Of a stretch of 64,000 bases of DNA, positions 18,770 to 27,147 are shown one piece after another. The translations under genes and the position numbers were made by a program. The stretch comes from Rhodococcus sp. HM1 (GTDB lineage Bacteria; Actinomycetota; Actinomycetes; Mycobacteriales; Mycobacteriaceae). The stretch lies in the NCBI RefSeq assembly GCF_023218075.1, contig NZ_JALPTB010000028.1:1-64000 (forward strand), written 5' to 3'. The notes under the pieces are model-generated. The model saw nothing but the letters and a program-made list of their open reading frames with translations. It was not told the DNA's origin and ran no database searches. How positions within the stretch are numbered: the stretch's first letter is position 1; the number at the start of each line of letters is the position of its first letter.

Positions 18770-19663
18770 GTGACCTTCAATCCTGAGTTGTGGCGCCCGG
18801 TCCCGGGCTTCGAGAACCTCACCGACATCACGTACCACCGGCACATCACGCAGGGCACCGTCCGCGTCGCGTTCGACCGGCCCGAGGTGCGCAATGCGTT
18901 CCGCCCGCACACCGTCGACGAGCTGTACCGGACGCTCGACCACGCGCGCATGACGTCGGATGTCGGTGCGGTTCTGCTCACGGGCAACGGTCCGAGCCCG
19001 AAGGACGGCGGCTGGGCATTCTGCTCGGGCGGCGACCAGCGCATCCGTGGCCGCAGCGGCTACCAGTACGCGAGCGGCGAGACCGCCGACACCGTGGACA
19101 AGGCGCGGGCCGGGCGGCTGCACATCCTCGAGGTGCAGCGGCTGATCCGGTTCATGCCGAAGGTCGTGATCGCACTCGTCAACGGCTGGGCCGCCGGCGG
19201 CGGGCACAGCCTGCACGTCACGTGCGACCTGACCCTCGCCTCCCGCGAGCACGCCCGCTTCAAGCAGACCGACGCCGACGTGGGCAGCTTCGACGGGGGG
19301 TACGGCAGCGCTTACCTCGCGAAGCTGGTCGGGCAGAAGTTCGCCCGCGAGATCTTCTTCCTCGGCGACACCTACACCGCCGAGGAGATGCACCAGATGG
19401 GCGCGGTGAACCGGGTCGTCGACCACGACGAGCTCGAGAACGTCGCGCTCGAGTGGGCGGCCAAGATCAACGGCAAGTCCCCGCAGGCGCAGCGCATGCT
19501 CAAGTACGCGTTCAACCTGCAGGACGACGGACTCGTCGGGCAGCAGTTGTTCGCGGGTGAGGCCACCCGCCTGGCGTACATGACGGACGAGGCCGTCGAA
19601 GGTCGCGACAGCTTCCTCGAGAAGCGCGACCCGGATTGGTCGCCGTTCCCCTGGTACTTCTGA
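18770..19663 (+). CDS. menB: 1,4-Dihydroxy-2-naphthoyl-CoA synthase MenB
   Basis: MenB, a crotonase-fold enzyme, closes the second ring of the naphthoquinone. The 297-residue protein has the oxyanion-hole parts FCSGGDQRIRGRSGYQYA and NGWAAGGGHSLHVTCDLTLA, and the DADVGSFDGGYGSAYLAK segment that distinguishes MenB from other crotonases. It is divergent from the thioesterase-menC pair across 64 bases, so both directions likely share a control region. Confidence 0.97.
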   Translation: MTFNPELWRPVPGFENLTDITYHRHITQGTVRVAFDRPEVRNAFRPHTVDELYRTLDHARMTSDVGAVLLTGNGPSPKDGGWAFCSGGDQRIRGRSGYQYASGETADTVDKARAGRLHILEVQRLIRFMPKVVIALVNGWAAGGGHSLHVTCDLTLASREHARFKQTDADVGSFDGGYGSAYLAKLVGQKFAREIFFLGDTYTAEEMHQMGAVNRVVDHDELENVALEWAAKINGKSPQAQRMLKYAFNLQDDGLVGQQLFAGEATRLAYMTDEAVEGRDSFLEKRDPDWSPFPWYF

Positions 19664-19669
19664 CCTCCT

Positions 19670-19703
19670 CTCCGGTTGCTCGTCTCCGGGCGAGCAACCG
19701 GAG
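19670..19703 (+). terminator. Hairpin terminator after menB
   Basis: Positions 19670-19682 and 19691-19703 pair perfectly over 13 bases around an eight-base loop, seven bases after the menB stop. No T-run follows. Confidence 0.75.
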
Positions 19704-19767
19704 AAAGCCGGGCGTTTCGTTCGGCGAATCGGTCGCGAATCCCGGCCGGTCCGGCACACTGTGGTCC

Positions 19768-20214
19768 ATGACCGACCGCGAGCGCCCGGCACCCGAACAC
19801 ACCCGGCCGGACGGAGTCGACGACGCGACGATCGAGGCAGTGGGCAAGCTGTCCGAGGCGCTCGAAACCATCGAACAGGCCCGCGGTCACCTCTATGCCT
19901 TCCATCAGCTCATGGGCCGCGGTGATCTGCAGGCCGGCGACGCCGCCGATCTCCTCGAGGCCGCCGGGCACACCGAACTCGCCGAGAAGGTGCGCACCGA
20001 ACTCGTCGGCCGCAACGTCATCGAGGGGCGGTGGAGTTTCCAGCTCGTCGAGGAGTTCGACGACGGCTACTGGTCGGAGTTCCGGGCTCTGGACTCGGAC
20101 GTGCGCAGCAAACTGGTCGACGGTCGCCGGCACCTGTTCGAGGCCGAGATGAAAGAGGAACGACGGACCCACGGCCGGCGAGGTCACGAATCGTGCCCCG
20201 GCACGCACGAGTAG
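19768..20214 (+). CDS. Conserved hypothetical protein, 148 residues
   Basis: The soluble, acidic and helix-rich protein contains EALETIEQARGHLYAFHQLMGRGDLQ and ELVGRNVIEGRWSFQLVEEFDDGYW; the C-terminus is rich in Glu, Arg and His. I do not recognise a domain with confidence. It starts at ATG 19768 and is followed after 17 bases by a glyoxalase-fold gene, so the two are probably an operon. The M. tuberculosis men region has no obvious counterpart that I recall. Confidence 0.7.
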   Translation: MTDRERPAPEHTRPDGVDDATIEAVGKLSEALETIEQARGHLYAFHQLMGRGDLQAGDAADLLEAAGHTELAEKVRTELVGRNVIEGRWSFQLVEEFDDGYWSEFRALDSDVRSKLVDGRRHLFEAEMKEERRTHGRRGHESCPGTHE

Positions 20215-20231
20215 AGGAAGGAACCCGGAAC

Positions 20232-20612
20232 GTGGAGGTGCTGAGCAGCCGGACGATCCTGCGTCCGCGCGACTACGACGCCGCGCTCGAGTTCTACGGG
20301 AAGACGCTCGGTCTCGCGATCTCCCGTGAGTACCCGGGCGGCACGGTGTTCTTCGCCGGGCAGGGGCTGATCGAGATCGCGGGGCACGGCGCGTCCGACG
20401 AACCGACCCACTTCGCCGGCGCCCTCTGGCTGCAGGTGCGGGACGTGTACGACGCCGAGGCGGAACTCGTTCTCGCCGGCGTCGAGATCGTGCGGGAGGC
20501 CAAGCAGGAACCGTGGGGGTTGCACGAACTGTGGATCGCGGACCCCGACGGCATCCCCATCGTGCTCGTGCAGATTCCCCCGGACCACCCGATCCGCCGC
20601 GACACCCGGTAG
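20232..20612 (+). CDS. VOC/glyoxalase-superfamily protein
   Basis: The 126-residue protein is a single vicinal-oxygen-chelate module set: RPRDYDAALEFYGKTLGLAI at the N-terminus, and GLHELWIADPDGIPIVLVQI at the C-terminus, the usual closing strand. It resembles the glyoxalase-like protein beside pitA in M. tuberculosis (Rv0546c). Start GTG 20232 with GAGGAAGGAA upstream. Metal ligands are not all evident, so a binding or resistance role is as likely as an enzymatic one. Confidence 0.82.
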   Translation: MEVLSSRTILRPRDYDAALEFYGKTLGLAISREYPGGTVFFAGQGLIEIAGHGASDEPTHFAGALWLQVRDVYDAEAELVLAGVEIVREAKQEPWGLHELWIADPDGIPIVLVQIPPDHPIRRDTR

Positions 20613-20823
20613 CGCGGGCGGTGCCGGGAAACCGGGCCGAGGACCGGTCCGGGGCACCCGGGAAAGTAACGATGAGAACAAGATCACATCGCTCGGCGAG
20701 TGACTCCTCCCACACGCTGCGACCGGCACCCTCCCGCGACCTCGTGTAACACGTTCGAAACGCTTCGACGTCATCAGAGCTTCGCTGTACTTTTACCTCC
20801 CCGCTACAGCAGAATCATGAGAT

Positions 20824-22032
20824 GTGACCGCTGAGCTTGTTGTCCTCCTGGTAGTGGTCGTCACTGCCCTCGCATTCGACTTCACCAACGGATTCCACGA
20901 CACCGGCAACGCAATGGCCACATCCATCGCCACGGGTGCACTGAAGCCGAAGGTCGCGGTCGCGCTCTCCGCCACCCTCAACCTGGTGGGTGCATTCCTG
21001 TCCGTCGAGGTCGCCGCGACCGTCGCGAAGGGCGTCGTCGATCTGGACAGCACCAGCGGTGAGGAACTCCTCATCATCGTCTTCGCAGGCCTCGTCGGCG
21101 GCATCCTCTGGAATCTCGCGACCTGGCTGTTCGGCCTGCCCTCCAGCTCGTCGCACGCCCTGTTCGGCGGCCTGATCGGATCGGCACTCGCGGCCATCGG
21201 CATCAACGGCGTCGTGTGGGACGGCGTGCTCGGCAAGGTGATCATCCCCGCGTTGCTCGCGCCGGTGGTCGCGGCCCTCGTCGCAACGGTCGGCACCTGG
21301 GCGGTGCATCGGCTCACCCACGACATTCCCGAGGATCACCGCACCCGCGGCTTCCGCATCGGGCAGGTCGGGACCGCGTCACTCGTGTCGCTGGCTCACG
21401 GCACCAACGACGCCCAGAAGACGATGGGCGTCATCTTCCTCGCGCTGGTGGCCCACGGCACCATCACCGCCGACGCCGAGATGCCGTTCTGGGTCAAGCT
21501 CGCCTGCGCGGTCGCGATCGCGCTGGGCACCTACCTCGGTGGCTGGCGGATCATCCGCACCCTCGGCAAGGGCCTCGTCGAGATCTCCCCGCCGCAGGGC
21601 ATGGCCGCGGAGTCCTCGTCGGCCGCCATCATCCTCACGTCCAGCCATTTCGGTCTGCCGCTGTCGACCACGCACGTCGCGACCGGCTCGATCCTCGGCA
21701 CCGGACTCGGCACCAAATCGGCCGACGTCCGCTGGGGTGTCGCCGGGCGCATGGCCGTGGCCTGGCTGATCACGCTGCCGTCGGCCGCGCTGGTCGGCGC
21801 GATCTGCTGGGGCATCGCAAACCTGATCGGTGGCCTCCCCGGTGTCCTGGTGGTGTTCGCGATCCTCTGCGCTCTGGCACTGTTCATGTATCTGCGGTCG
21901 CGTAAGCAGCCGATCGACGCCTCCAACGTCACCGCCGAGTGGGAGGGCGGAAACAAAGGCACCGCCTCCGGCGCCCACACCGTGTCGACGGATCCCGACG
22001 CGCGGCCGGCCGGGTCGAAGGGGCGCCTGTGA
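20824..22032 (+). CDS. pitA: Low-affinity inorganic phosphate transporter PitA
   Basis: PiT carriers import metal-phosphate complexes by proton symport. The 402-residue protein has two inverted copies of the PiT signature: FDFTNGFHDTGNAMATSI near residues 17-34 and SLAHGTNDAQKTMGVIFLA near 195-213, with about ten transmembrane helices and the LPSSSSHALFGGLIG and LPLSTTHVATGSILG loops. The start is GTG 20824. Its TGA overlaps the next GTG, so it is coupled to a small membrane protein, as in mycobacteria (Rv0545c-Rv0544c). Confidence 0.95.
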   Translation: MTAELVVLLVVVVTALAFDFTNGFHDTGNAMATSIATGALKPKVAVALSATLNLVGAFLSVEVAATVAKGVVDLDSTSGEELLIIVFAGLVGGILWNLATWLFGLPSSSSHALFGGLIGSALAAIGINGVVWDGVLGKVIIPALLAPVVAALVATVGTWAVHRLTHDIPEDHRTRGFRIGQVGTASLVSLAHGTNDAQKTMGVIFLALVAHGTITADAEMPFWVKLACAVAIALGTYLGGWRIIRTLGKGLVEISPPQGMAAESSSAAIILTSSHFGLPLSTTHVATGSILGTGLGTKSADVRWGVAGRMAVAWLITLPSAALVGAICWGIANLIGGLPGVLVVFAILCALALFMYLRSRKQPIDASNVTAEWEGGNKGTASGAHTVSTDPDARPAGSKGRL

Positions 22033-22292
22033 ATCTCCTGGTCCACACCCTGAGTTCCCTCTGGCAGGTCGTGCTGGTCGGACTGATCTTCGGTGCCGGT
22101 CTTCCGGCACTGTTCGCCCTCGGAATGCGGTCGCTGGCGTCGGGCGGTACCGATGAGAACGCCGGTCCCACCCTCATCGGCAAGGCCGGTGCAATTGTCT
22201 GCTTCGCTGTGGTTGTGATTGCCATCATTGCGGGAATACTGCTGTTGACTGCCGACTTCCTGTCCAGCAGTTTCGGCATCAACCTGTTCTGA
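22029..22292 (+). CDS. Small two-helix membrane protein coupled to pitA
   Basis: The 87-residue protein has a transmembrane helix at residues 8-30 and another at 55-78, separated by a short Gly/Thr-rich loop. It corresponds in place and type to Rv0544c. GTG 22029 overlaps the pitA stop (GTGA), suggesting co-translation and perhaps a stable association with the transporter. No enzyme motif is visible. Confidence 0.85.
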   Translation: MNLLVHTLSSLWQVVLVGLIFGAGLPALFALGMRSLASGGTDENAGPTLIGKAGAIVCFAVVVIAIIAGILLLTADFLSSSFGINLF

Positions 22293-22315
22293 TCGCACAC
22301 CACGAAAGAAGCCCA

Positions 22316-22900
22316 GTGTCCAAGTATTCGCTCCGCTCGGTCCTCGACTGGCTGCGCGCCGGCTACCCGGAAGGCATTCCGGCAAAGGACCACTTCGCGC
22401 TGCTCGCGGTGCTTCGGAGACGGCTGACCGACGAAGAGATCGCCCAGGTCGTCGAACTGTCCATCGCTACTGCGCACGAACGTCCCGATCGTCACGTCGA
22501 CTACGACACCCTCAAACAAATCATCGCGGGGGTCCTGCACGAGGAGCCCACGGAGGAGGATGTCGAGCGGGTCACCGCACGTCTCGCCGAAGGCGGATGG
22601 CCGGTGACGTCCGGCGAGGACGCCGCCTCTGCCGAGGACACCGCCTCTGCCGAGAACACCTCTTCCACCGAGGGCACCGCCACCGGCGGAGCGGCCCCCG
22701 CTCCCGACACCGCCGTGGCCGACGAACCCGCCCCGGGCGACGACCCGGCCTCCGACGACACGACCCGGAACGACACCGCCCGGAACGACACGACCGGGAA
22801 CCACACGAGCGGGAACCACAGGACCGAGGACGAAACGGCCCAGGACGGCACGGCCGAGAAGGAAGAAGCCGCCCACGGACCGGCGCGAGGGGCGCCGTGA
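22316..22900 (+). CDS. DUF3349 protein with long Thr/Asp/Asn-rich C-terminal tail
   Basis: Residues 1-100 form a DUF3349 helical domain (LDWLRAGYPEGIPAKDHFAL, then LKQIIAGVLHEEPTEEDVERV), the family of Rv0543c. The remaining 90 or so residues are a hydrophilic low-complexity tail rich in Ala, Glu, Asp, Thr and Asn, with imperfect repeats such as EDTASAENTSS and RNDTARNDTTGNHTSGNH. The tail is predicted disordered and is absent in the paralogue that follows. The start is GTG 22316. Function of DUF3349 is unknown. Confidence 0.8.
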   Translation: MSKYSLRSVLDWLRAGYPEGIPAKDHFALLAVLRRRLTDEEIAQVVELSIATAHERPDRHVDYDTLKQIIAGVLHEEPTEEDVERVTARLAEGGWPVTSGEDAASAEDTASAENTSSTEGTATGGAAPAPDTAVADEPAPGDDPASDDTTRNDTARNDTTGNHTSGNHRTEDETAQDGTAEKEEAAHGPARGAP

Positions 22901-23196
22901 TCTTGCCTCCGTTCCTCTCCTCGATCATCGAATGGCTCCGCGCCGGCTACCCCGAAGGAGTGCCGGAGCAGGACTACGTTCCGCTGCTGGCGTTGCTCAC
23001 CCGCCGCCTGTCCGAGGACGAGGTGGACCAGGTCGCCGATGCGCTGATCGAGGCCGGCGACCTGCCGATAACCAAGACCGACATCGCGGTGCTCATCACG
23101 AAGGTGACCAACGAGATGCCGCTCGACCAGGACGTGGACCGGGTCCGGAAGCACCTGGAGGCCGGGGGCTGGCCCCTCACCGGCCGCGACCTGTGA
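22897..23196 (+). CDS. DUF3349 protein, tandem paralogue without tail
   Basis: The 99-residue protein consists only of a DUF3349 domain. Its IIEWLRAGYPEGVPEQDYVP closely matches the preceding gene's VLDWLRAGYPEGIPAKDHFA, and [10 protein letters not shown] at the end parallels GGWPVTSGED there, so the two arose by duplication. GTG 22897 overlaps the upstream stop (GTGA) and its own stop overlaps the menE GTG in the same way, locking three genes into one translational chain. Confidence 0.85.
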   Translation: MILPPFLSSIIEWLRAGYPEGVPEQDYVPLLALLTRRLSEDEVDQVADALIEAGDLPITKTDIAVLITKVTNEMPLDQDVDRVRKHLEAGGWPLTGRDL

Positions 23197-24341
23197 GTGA
23201 CGTCCTCGAAGTCCTGCCCGTCCCGCCGGGGCGGGACGTCGTCGCGATACTTCCCGCGCTGCGCCGCATGCTCGACGGTGACGGTCCCGCTCTGCTGCCC
23301 GTGCCCGCCGCGGACGAGCGCGAGACCCGCCGCCTGACCGACGCGCTGCGCCCCGGCGAGCCGATCGACGACGGCATCGGGCTGGTGATGGCGACGTCCG
23401 GCACCACCGGAACCCCGAAGGGCGCCGAGCTGACGGCGGCGGCCCTACGTGCCAGCGGGGACGCCACGCACGAGCGGATCGGTGGAACCGGATCGTGGCT
23501 CCTCGCGCTGCCCGCTCACCACATCGCAGGAATGCAGGTGCTGCTGCGCAGCCTGCTGTCGGGCACCGATCCGGTCGTGGTGGACGTCGCGAACGGATTC
23601 GATCCGGCAGCGCTTCCCGCGGCGGTCGCCGCGATGGACGGGCCGCGGCGGTATTCGTCGATGGTGCCGACCCAGCTGATCAAGACCCTCGAGCATCCGG
23701 AGGCCACGCGCGCCGCGGCCCGACTCGACGCGATCCTGCTCGGCGGTGCCGCGACCCCGGCGCCGGTGCTGCGCCGCGCCCGCGAGGCCGGCATCACGGT
23801 CGTGCGCACCTACGGGATGAGCGAGACGTGCGGCGGCTGCGTGTACGACGGGGTGCCGCTGACCGGGGTGGACGTTCGGGTCGACGCCGAATCGCGGGTG
23901 TGGCTCGGCGGCGCGACCCTCGCGTCCGGGTACCGCGGCCTGCCCGACCATCCCGGGTTCGCCACTCCCGGCTGGTTCCGGACCGACGACGCCGGGATCC
24001 TCGACGACGGGGTGCTCCGCATCCTGGGCCGGCTCGACGAAGCCCTGTCGACGGGCGGGCTCACCGTCGTGCCGCAGGTCGTCGAAGCGGTCCTGATCGA
24101 GCATCCCTCGGTGCGGGAGGTCGCGGTGATCGGCCTGCCCGACGCCCGCCTGGGGCAGCGCGTGGCCGCCGTCGTGGTCGCGACACCCGGCTGCTCCCCC
24201 GCTCTCGACGAGTTGCGCGACCACGTCGCCGCGACACTCGACCGCACCGCCGCTCCGCGCGAACTGCACGTCGTCGACGCCCTGCCGCTGCGGGGACCGG
24301 GCAAGGTCGATCGCCGCGCGCTCGTCGCCCGATTCTCCTGA
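23193..24341 (+). CDS. menE: o-Succinylbenzoate-CoA ligase MenE
   Basis: MenE adenylates o-succinylbenzoate and transfers it to CoA. The 382-residue ANL-superfamily protein has the P-loop [14 protein letters not shown] near 67-79, the YGMSETCGG motif, the hinge [11 protein letters not shown] and the C-terminal catalytic lysine in [12 protein letters not shown]. It is shorter than E. coli MenE, like other actinobacterial forms. GTG 23193 overlaps the stop of the DUF3349 gene. Confidence 0.95.
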   Translation: MSDVLEVLPVPPGRDVVAILPALRRMLDGDGPALLPVPAADERETRRLTDALRPGEPIDDGIGLVMATSGTTGTPKGAELTAAALRASGDATHERIGGTGSWLLALPAHHIAGMQVLLRSLLSGTDPVVVDVANGFDPAALPAAVAAMDGPRRYSSMVPTQLIKTLEHPEATRAAARLDAILLGGAATPAPVLRRAREAGITVVRTYGMSETCGGCVYDGVPLTGVDVRVDAESRVWLGGATLASGYRGLPDHPGFATPGWFRTDDAGILDDGVLRILGRLDEALSTGGLTVVPQVVEAVLIEHPSVREVAVIGLPDARLGQRVAAVVVATPGCSPALDELRDHVAATLDRTAAPRELHVVDALPLRGPGKVDRRALVARFS

Positions 24342-24369
24342 CCACCGGGCAGGGTGCAAAGATCGATCC

Positions 24370-25239
24370 ATGGCAACCGCAGGTCAATGGCTCGAAGGCG
24401 CCCGCCCGCGCACCCTCCCCAATGCGATCGCTCCGGTCGTCGCCGGTACCGGCGCCGCCGCCGCCATCGACGGCGCGGTGTGGTGGAAGGCGCTGCTGGC
24501 GTTGTGTGTGGCGTTGCCCCTCGTCATCGGGGTGAACTTCGCGAACGACTATTCGGACGGTATCCGCGGTACCGACGACGATCGGGTCGGTCCGCTGCGC
24601 CTGGTGGGTTCGGGTCTGGCCTCACCGGCGAGCGTCAAGCGCGCGGCGTTCGTGTGCTTCGGGATCGGCGCGGTCGCGGGCCTCGTGCTGGCGGCGACGA
24701 GCGCGTGGTGGCTGATCCTCGTCGGCGCGGTGTGCATCGTCGGCGCCTGGTACTACACCGGTGGCCGCAACCCGTACGGCTACGCCGGCTTCGGTGAGGT
24801 CGCGGTGTTCGTGTTCTTCGGTCTCGTCGCGGTGCTCGGCACGCAGTTCGTGCAGGCCGGCCGGGTGACCTGGGCAGGTCTGGCCTGCGCGGTCGCGGTC
24901 GGGTCGTTGTCGACGGCCGTGCTGGTGACGAACAACCTCCGGGACATCCCGACCGACACGGTCAGCGGCAAGCGCACGCTGGCGGTGCGGCTCGGCGATC
25001 CGCGCACCCGCACGCTGCATCTGATTCTGGTCGTGGTGCCGTTCGTCGCGTCCCTCGCGCTGGTCGCGGTGACACCGTGGGCCCTGGCGGGTCTGCTCGC
25101 CGTGCCGTTCGCCGTGCGCGCCCACGCCCCGGTCCGCGCCGGAGGTCTGGGCAAGAGCCTGATCCCGGCGTTGCAGGATTCGGGGCTCGCCATGCTGGTG
25201 TGGGCGGTGGCGACCGCGCCGGCCCTCGCGTTCGGCTGA
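24370..25239 (+). CDS. menA: 1,4-Dihydroxy-2-naphthoate polyprenyltransferase MenA
   Basis: MenA attaches the polyprenyl tail to DHNA in the membrane. The 289-residue UbiA-family protein has the first Asp-rich motif [17 protein letters not shown] at residues 56-72, the second, [20 protein letters not shown], near residues 195-214, and about eight transmembrane helices. It follows menE by 28 bases on the same strand and ends the men run. Confidence 0.95.
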   Translation: MATAGQWLEGARPRTLPNAIAPVVAGTGAAAAIDGAVWWKALLALCVALPLVIGVNFANDYSDGIRGTDDDRVGPLRLVGSGLASPASVKRAAFVCFGIGAVAGLVLAATSAWWLILVGAVCIVGAWYYTGGRNPYGYAGFGEVAVFVFFGLVAVLGTQFVQAGRVTWAGLACAVAVGSLSTAVLVTNNLRDIPTDTVSGKRTLAVRLGDPRTRTLHLILVVVPFVASLALVAVTPWALAGLLAVPFAVRAHAPVRAGGLGKSLIPALQDSGLAMLVWAVATAPALAFG

Positions 25240-25281
25240 GCATTCGGCTCGGCCTCCGGCGGGGGCGCGGCGCGGTGGCGG

Positions 25282-25671
25282 TCAGTCGCCGGGCACGAAC
25301 GCGCCGAGCACGAGATTGACGATGGAGATGATCAGGGCGCCCCACACGGCCGCCCAGAATCCGCTCAGGGTCAGGCCGTAGTCGGTGAACGAGCTGATCC
25401 ACGAGGTCAGCCACAGCATCAACGCGTTGATGACCAGGGTGAACAGTCCGAGGGTCAGGATCAGCAGCGGCAGCGACAGCAGCTTGACGAACGGCTTCAC
25501 GAGGGCGTTGACGATCGTGAAGATCACGGCGAGCACCAGCAGAGCCAGAACGGTGCGGCCGGTGAGCCCGTCCTCGCCTTCCATCGCGCCGATCCGGACG
25601 CCGTCGATGAGCGTGGCGGCGAGCCATAGCCCGATGGCGTTGATGACCAATCGCAGGATCAGTGATGTCAT
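25282..25671 (-). CDS. Phage-holin-family (DUF360-type) four-helix membrane protein
   Basis: The 129-residue protein has four predicted transmembrane helices; the family marks are NAIGLWLAATLIDGVRI, FTIVNALVKPFVKLLSLPLL and GFWAAVWGALIISIVNLVLG. Despite the family name these proteins are widespread chromosomal membrane proteins of unknown role and no phage genes are nearby. ATG 25671 is chosen since upstream sequence is not conserved-looking. It is convergent to menA. Confidence 0.82.
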   Translation of the reverse strand: MTSLILRLVINAIGLWLAATLIDGVRIGAMEGEDGLTGRTVLALLVLAVIFTIVNALVKPFVKLLSLPLLILTLGLFTLVINALMLWLTSWISSFTDYGLTLSGFWAAVWGALIISIVNLVLGAFVPGD

Positions 25672-25724
25672 ACCGCCACTGTTACACACGTCGGCCGCTG
25701 TGGCGGGTGGGACCGGCGGGGCGA

Positions 25725-26279
25725 TCAGGCAGCGCGGTCGAGGCGCGCGGCAAGTAGTTGCCGCAGGTCCCCGCGCGTGATGTGCTTTTCGATCAGCCCG
25801 AGCGCGGTCGGGTCGTCGGAGCGCAGGATCCCGAGGAGCAGGTGTTCGGCGGTGATGGATCGCTCTCGCCGGGCAATGGCTTCGCGCAGGGCCAGTTCCA
25901 GCGACTTCTTGGCGCCGCGGGCGAATGGCATGTGGCCCCACCGGCCCGGGCGTCCTGCAGCGGGCGATCGGCGGTCGAGGATCCCTTCTCCGAAGGTGCT
26001 CTCGAGTCGTTCGCGGATGGCGTCGAGGTCGATGCCGATGCTTTCGAGGGCGTCGGCGTCGTCCGGTCCGAGCACGCCGTCTGCGGCTTCGAGGTCGGCG
26101 AAGACGGCGTCGCCGGTGAGTCCGACACCGGCCAGTTGCGCGCGCAGCGATCGGTCGGCGGTCGCGAGCACTCCGAGCAGGAGGTGCTCCGGGCGGATTT
26201 CGGTCGCGTCGAGCGCTCGGGCCTGGGCCTGGGCGTCGACGACAGCGGCACGGGCGCTGTCGGTGAATCGTTCGAACAT
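25725..26279 (-). CDS. Stand-alone Clp N-terminal (R) domain protein
   Basis: The 184-residue protein has two Clp_N repeats: FTDSARAAVVDAQAQARALD with PEHLLLGVLA near residues 1-40, and KKSLELALREAIARRERSIT with AEHLLLGILR near 120-155. No AAA+ module follows, so it is not a ClpC/ClpB ATPase but resembles adaptor-like N-domain proteins such as ClpC-interacting factors. ATG 26279 is preceded by AGGTGA; a GTG at 26288 is possible. It is five bases after a small HTH gene and shares its promoter. Confidence 0.85.
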   Translation of the reverse strand: MFERFTDSARAAVVDAQAQARALDATEIRPEHLLLGVLATADRSLRAQLAGVGLTGDAVFADLEAADGVLGPDDADALESIGIDLDAIRERLESTFGEGILDRRSPAAGRPGRWGHMPFARGAKKSLELALREAIARRERSITAEHLLLGILRSDDPTALGLIEKHITRGDLRQLLAARLDRAA

Positions 26280-26284
26280 CGCGG

Positions 26285-26500
26285 TCACCTGCGCTTCCGG
26301 TTGTACTTCTGGTGGACGGCCTGCCGGCTCACCTCGAGTTCGTCGGCGATGGCCTGCCAGGACCAGCCCTGGGTGCGGGCGTTCTCGACCTGGATCTCTT
26401 CGAGTCGTTCGAGCAGTCGCCGCAGCGCACGTACTGCCCGTAGCCCTTCGGCGGGATCGGGGCTGGCGGCGGATGCGGCGAGCGCCGTTGCTTCGCTCAT
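26285..26500 (-). CDS. Small helix-turn-helix regulator of the Clp_N pair
   Basis: The 71-residue protein has an N-terminal helix with RALRRLLERLEEIQVENART and a C-terminal HTH, WSWQAIADELEVSRQAVHQKY, ending in basic NRKRR. It probably represses its own promoter: two identical palindromes overlap the -35 and -10 elements directly upstream. The ATG at 26500 abuts the proximal palindrome and has no ribosome-binding site, consistent with a leaderless mRNA. Confidence 0.85.
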   Translation of the reverse strand: MSEATALAASAASPDPAEGLRAVRALRRLLERLEEIQVENARTQGWSWQAIADELEVSRQAVHQKYNRKRR

Positions 26501-26522
26501 GTTGTCAATCTAGGTTGACAAC
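26501..26522 (-). promoter_or_regulatory. Proximal palindromic operator over the -10 element
   Basis: A perfect 8-base-arm inverted repeat, with core GTCAA-N6-TTGAC at 26504-26519, contains the -10 hexamer TAGATT (minus strand, 26507-26512) and touches the start codon of the HTH gene. Confidence 0.75.
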
Positions 26523-26535
26523 CCCACCGTGTCAA
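26507..26535 (-). promoter_or_regulatory. Promoter of the HTH/Clp_N operon, leaderless
   Basis: On the minus strand TTGACA and TAGATT are separated by exactly 17 bases. Six bases separate the -10 from the ATG, placing the expected transcription start on or next to the first base of the start codon. Confidence 0.7.
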
Positions 26536-26546
26536 CGAATGTTGAC
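26531..26546 (-). promoter_or_regulatory. Distal palindromic operator over the -35 element
   Basis: The sequence GTCAACGAATGTTGAC repeats the core GTCAA-N6-TTGAC of the proximal site, with centres 27 bases apart. Its left arm is part of the -35 hexamer. Confidence 0.75.
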
Positions 26547-26595
26547 GATTCGTTGCCGATTCCGCCCACGCGAAACTCGGGCGAACGCCGCCCGA

Positions 26596-27096
26596 TCACC
26601 CGGAGACCGCGTCGCCGGAACGGTCACCCTCGCACTGCACCTGCCGCTCGGCCGCCTCGGCGTAGGCCTCGGTGAAGACTTCGAGGTTCCGGACGAAGTC
26701 GTCGCGCGCGTCCGCTGGGAGCGCGTCCAGCGCGGCCGCGAAGATCGTCATCTTGCGTGCGAGTTCGGTTTCGAACATGCCCCGGCCCTCGGCGGTGGCT
26801 TTCAGGGTCTTGGCCCCGCCGCCGGCCTGGTCCAGGCGCTCGACCAGGCCGCGGGCCAGGGCGGCGTGGACCTGACGGTTCACCGTGGACTGTTCCAGCC
26901 CGAGAGCCTCGGCCACCTGGCGCATCGTCTGTGGCCCCTGCGTGGTGAGCAACCACAGCAGGCGGTTGTCGGCAGCGTTGAGCTGATTCAACGACTGCGC
27001 GGCGCGCTGTCCTCGTTCGAAACGTGAGGTCGCCACGACGAGTGCCCACTCGGGCATCGCGCGCACCGAATCGACCAGGCCTGTGATAGGAACCAC
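26596..27096 (-). CDS. MarR-family transcriptional regulator
   Basis: The 166-residue protein has the winged-helix fold: LNAADNRLLWLLTTQGPQTM, the recognition helix region VAEALGLEQSTVNRQVHAAL, and a wing with GLVERLDQAGGGAKTLKATAEG. It is divergent from a DHA2 efflux gene with two palindromes between them, the usual layout for a ligand-relieved repressor of both genes. The start is uncertain: GTG 27096 has only weak AGGG upstream, and ATG 27057 is the alternative (153 residues). Confidence 0.85.
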   Translation of the reverse strand: MVPITGLVDSVRAMPEWALVVATSRFERGQRAAQSLNQLNAADNRLLWLLTTQGPQTMRQVAEALGLEQSTVNRQVHAALARGLVERLDQAGGGAKTLKATAEGRGMFETELARKMTIFAAALDALPADARDDFVRNLEVFTEAYAEAAERQVQCEGDRSGDAVSG

Positions 27097-27126
27097 CCCT
27101 ATTCGAGTACTTCTTCACCCGCGGAC

Positions 27127-27143
27127 ATGTGTATTCTACACAT
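27127..27143. promoter_or_regulatory. Palindromic operator 1 between marR-like gene and efflux gene
   Basis: ATGTGTATTCTACACAT is a perfect 7-base-arm inverted repeat. It lies 30 bases upstream of the regulator gene and is the expected site for its dimer. Confidence 0.65.
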
Positions 27144-27147
27144 CTAA

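Noticed and set aside
20745-20775. TTCGAAACGCTTCGA upstream of pitA considered as a LexA box
   Set aside because: It lacks the TCGAAC-N4-GTTCGA arrangement required and no damage-response gene is adjacent.
25282-25671. Possible prophage remnant signalled by the holin-family gene
   Set aside because: The DUF360 family is a normal chromosomal membrane family, and no integrase, portal, tail or lysis gene is nearby.
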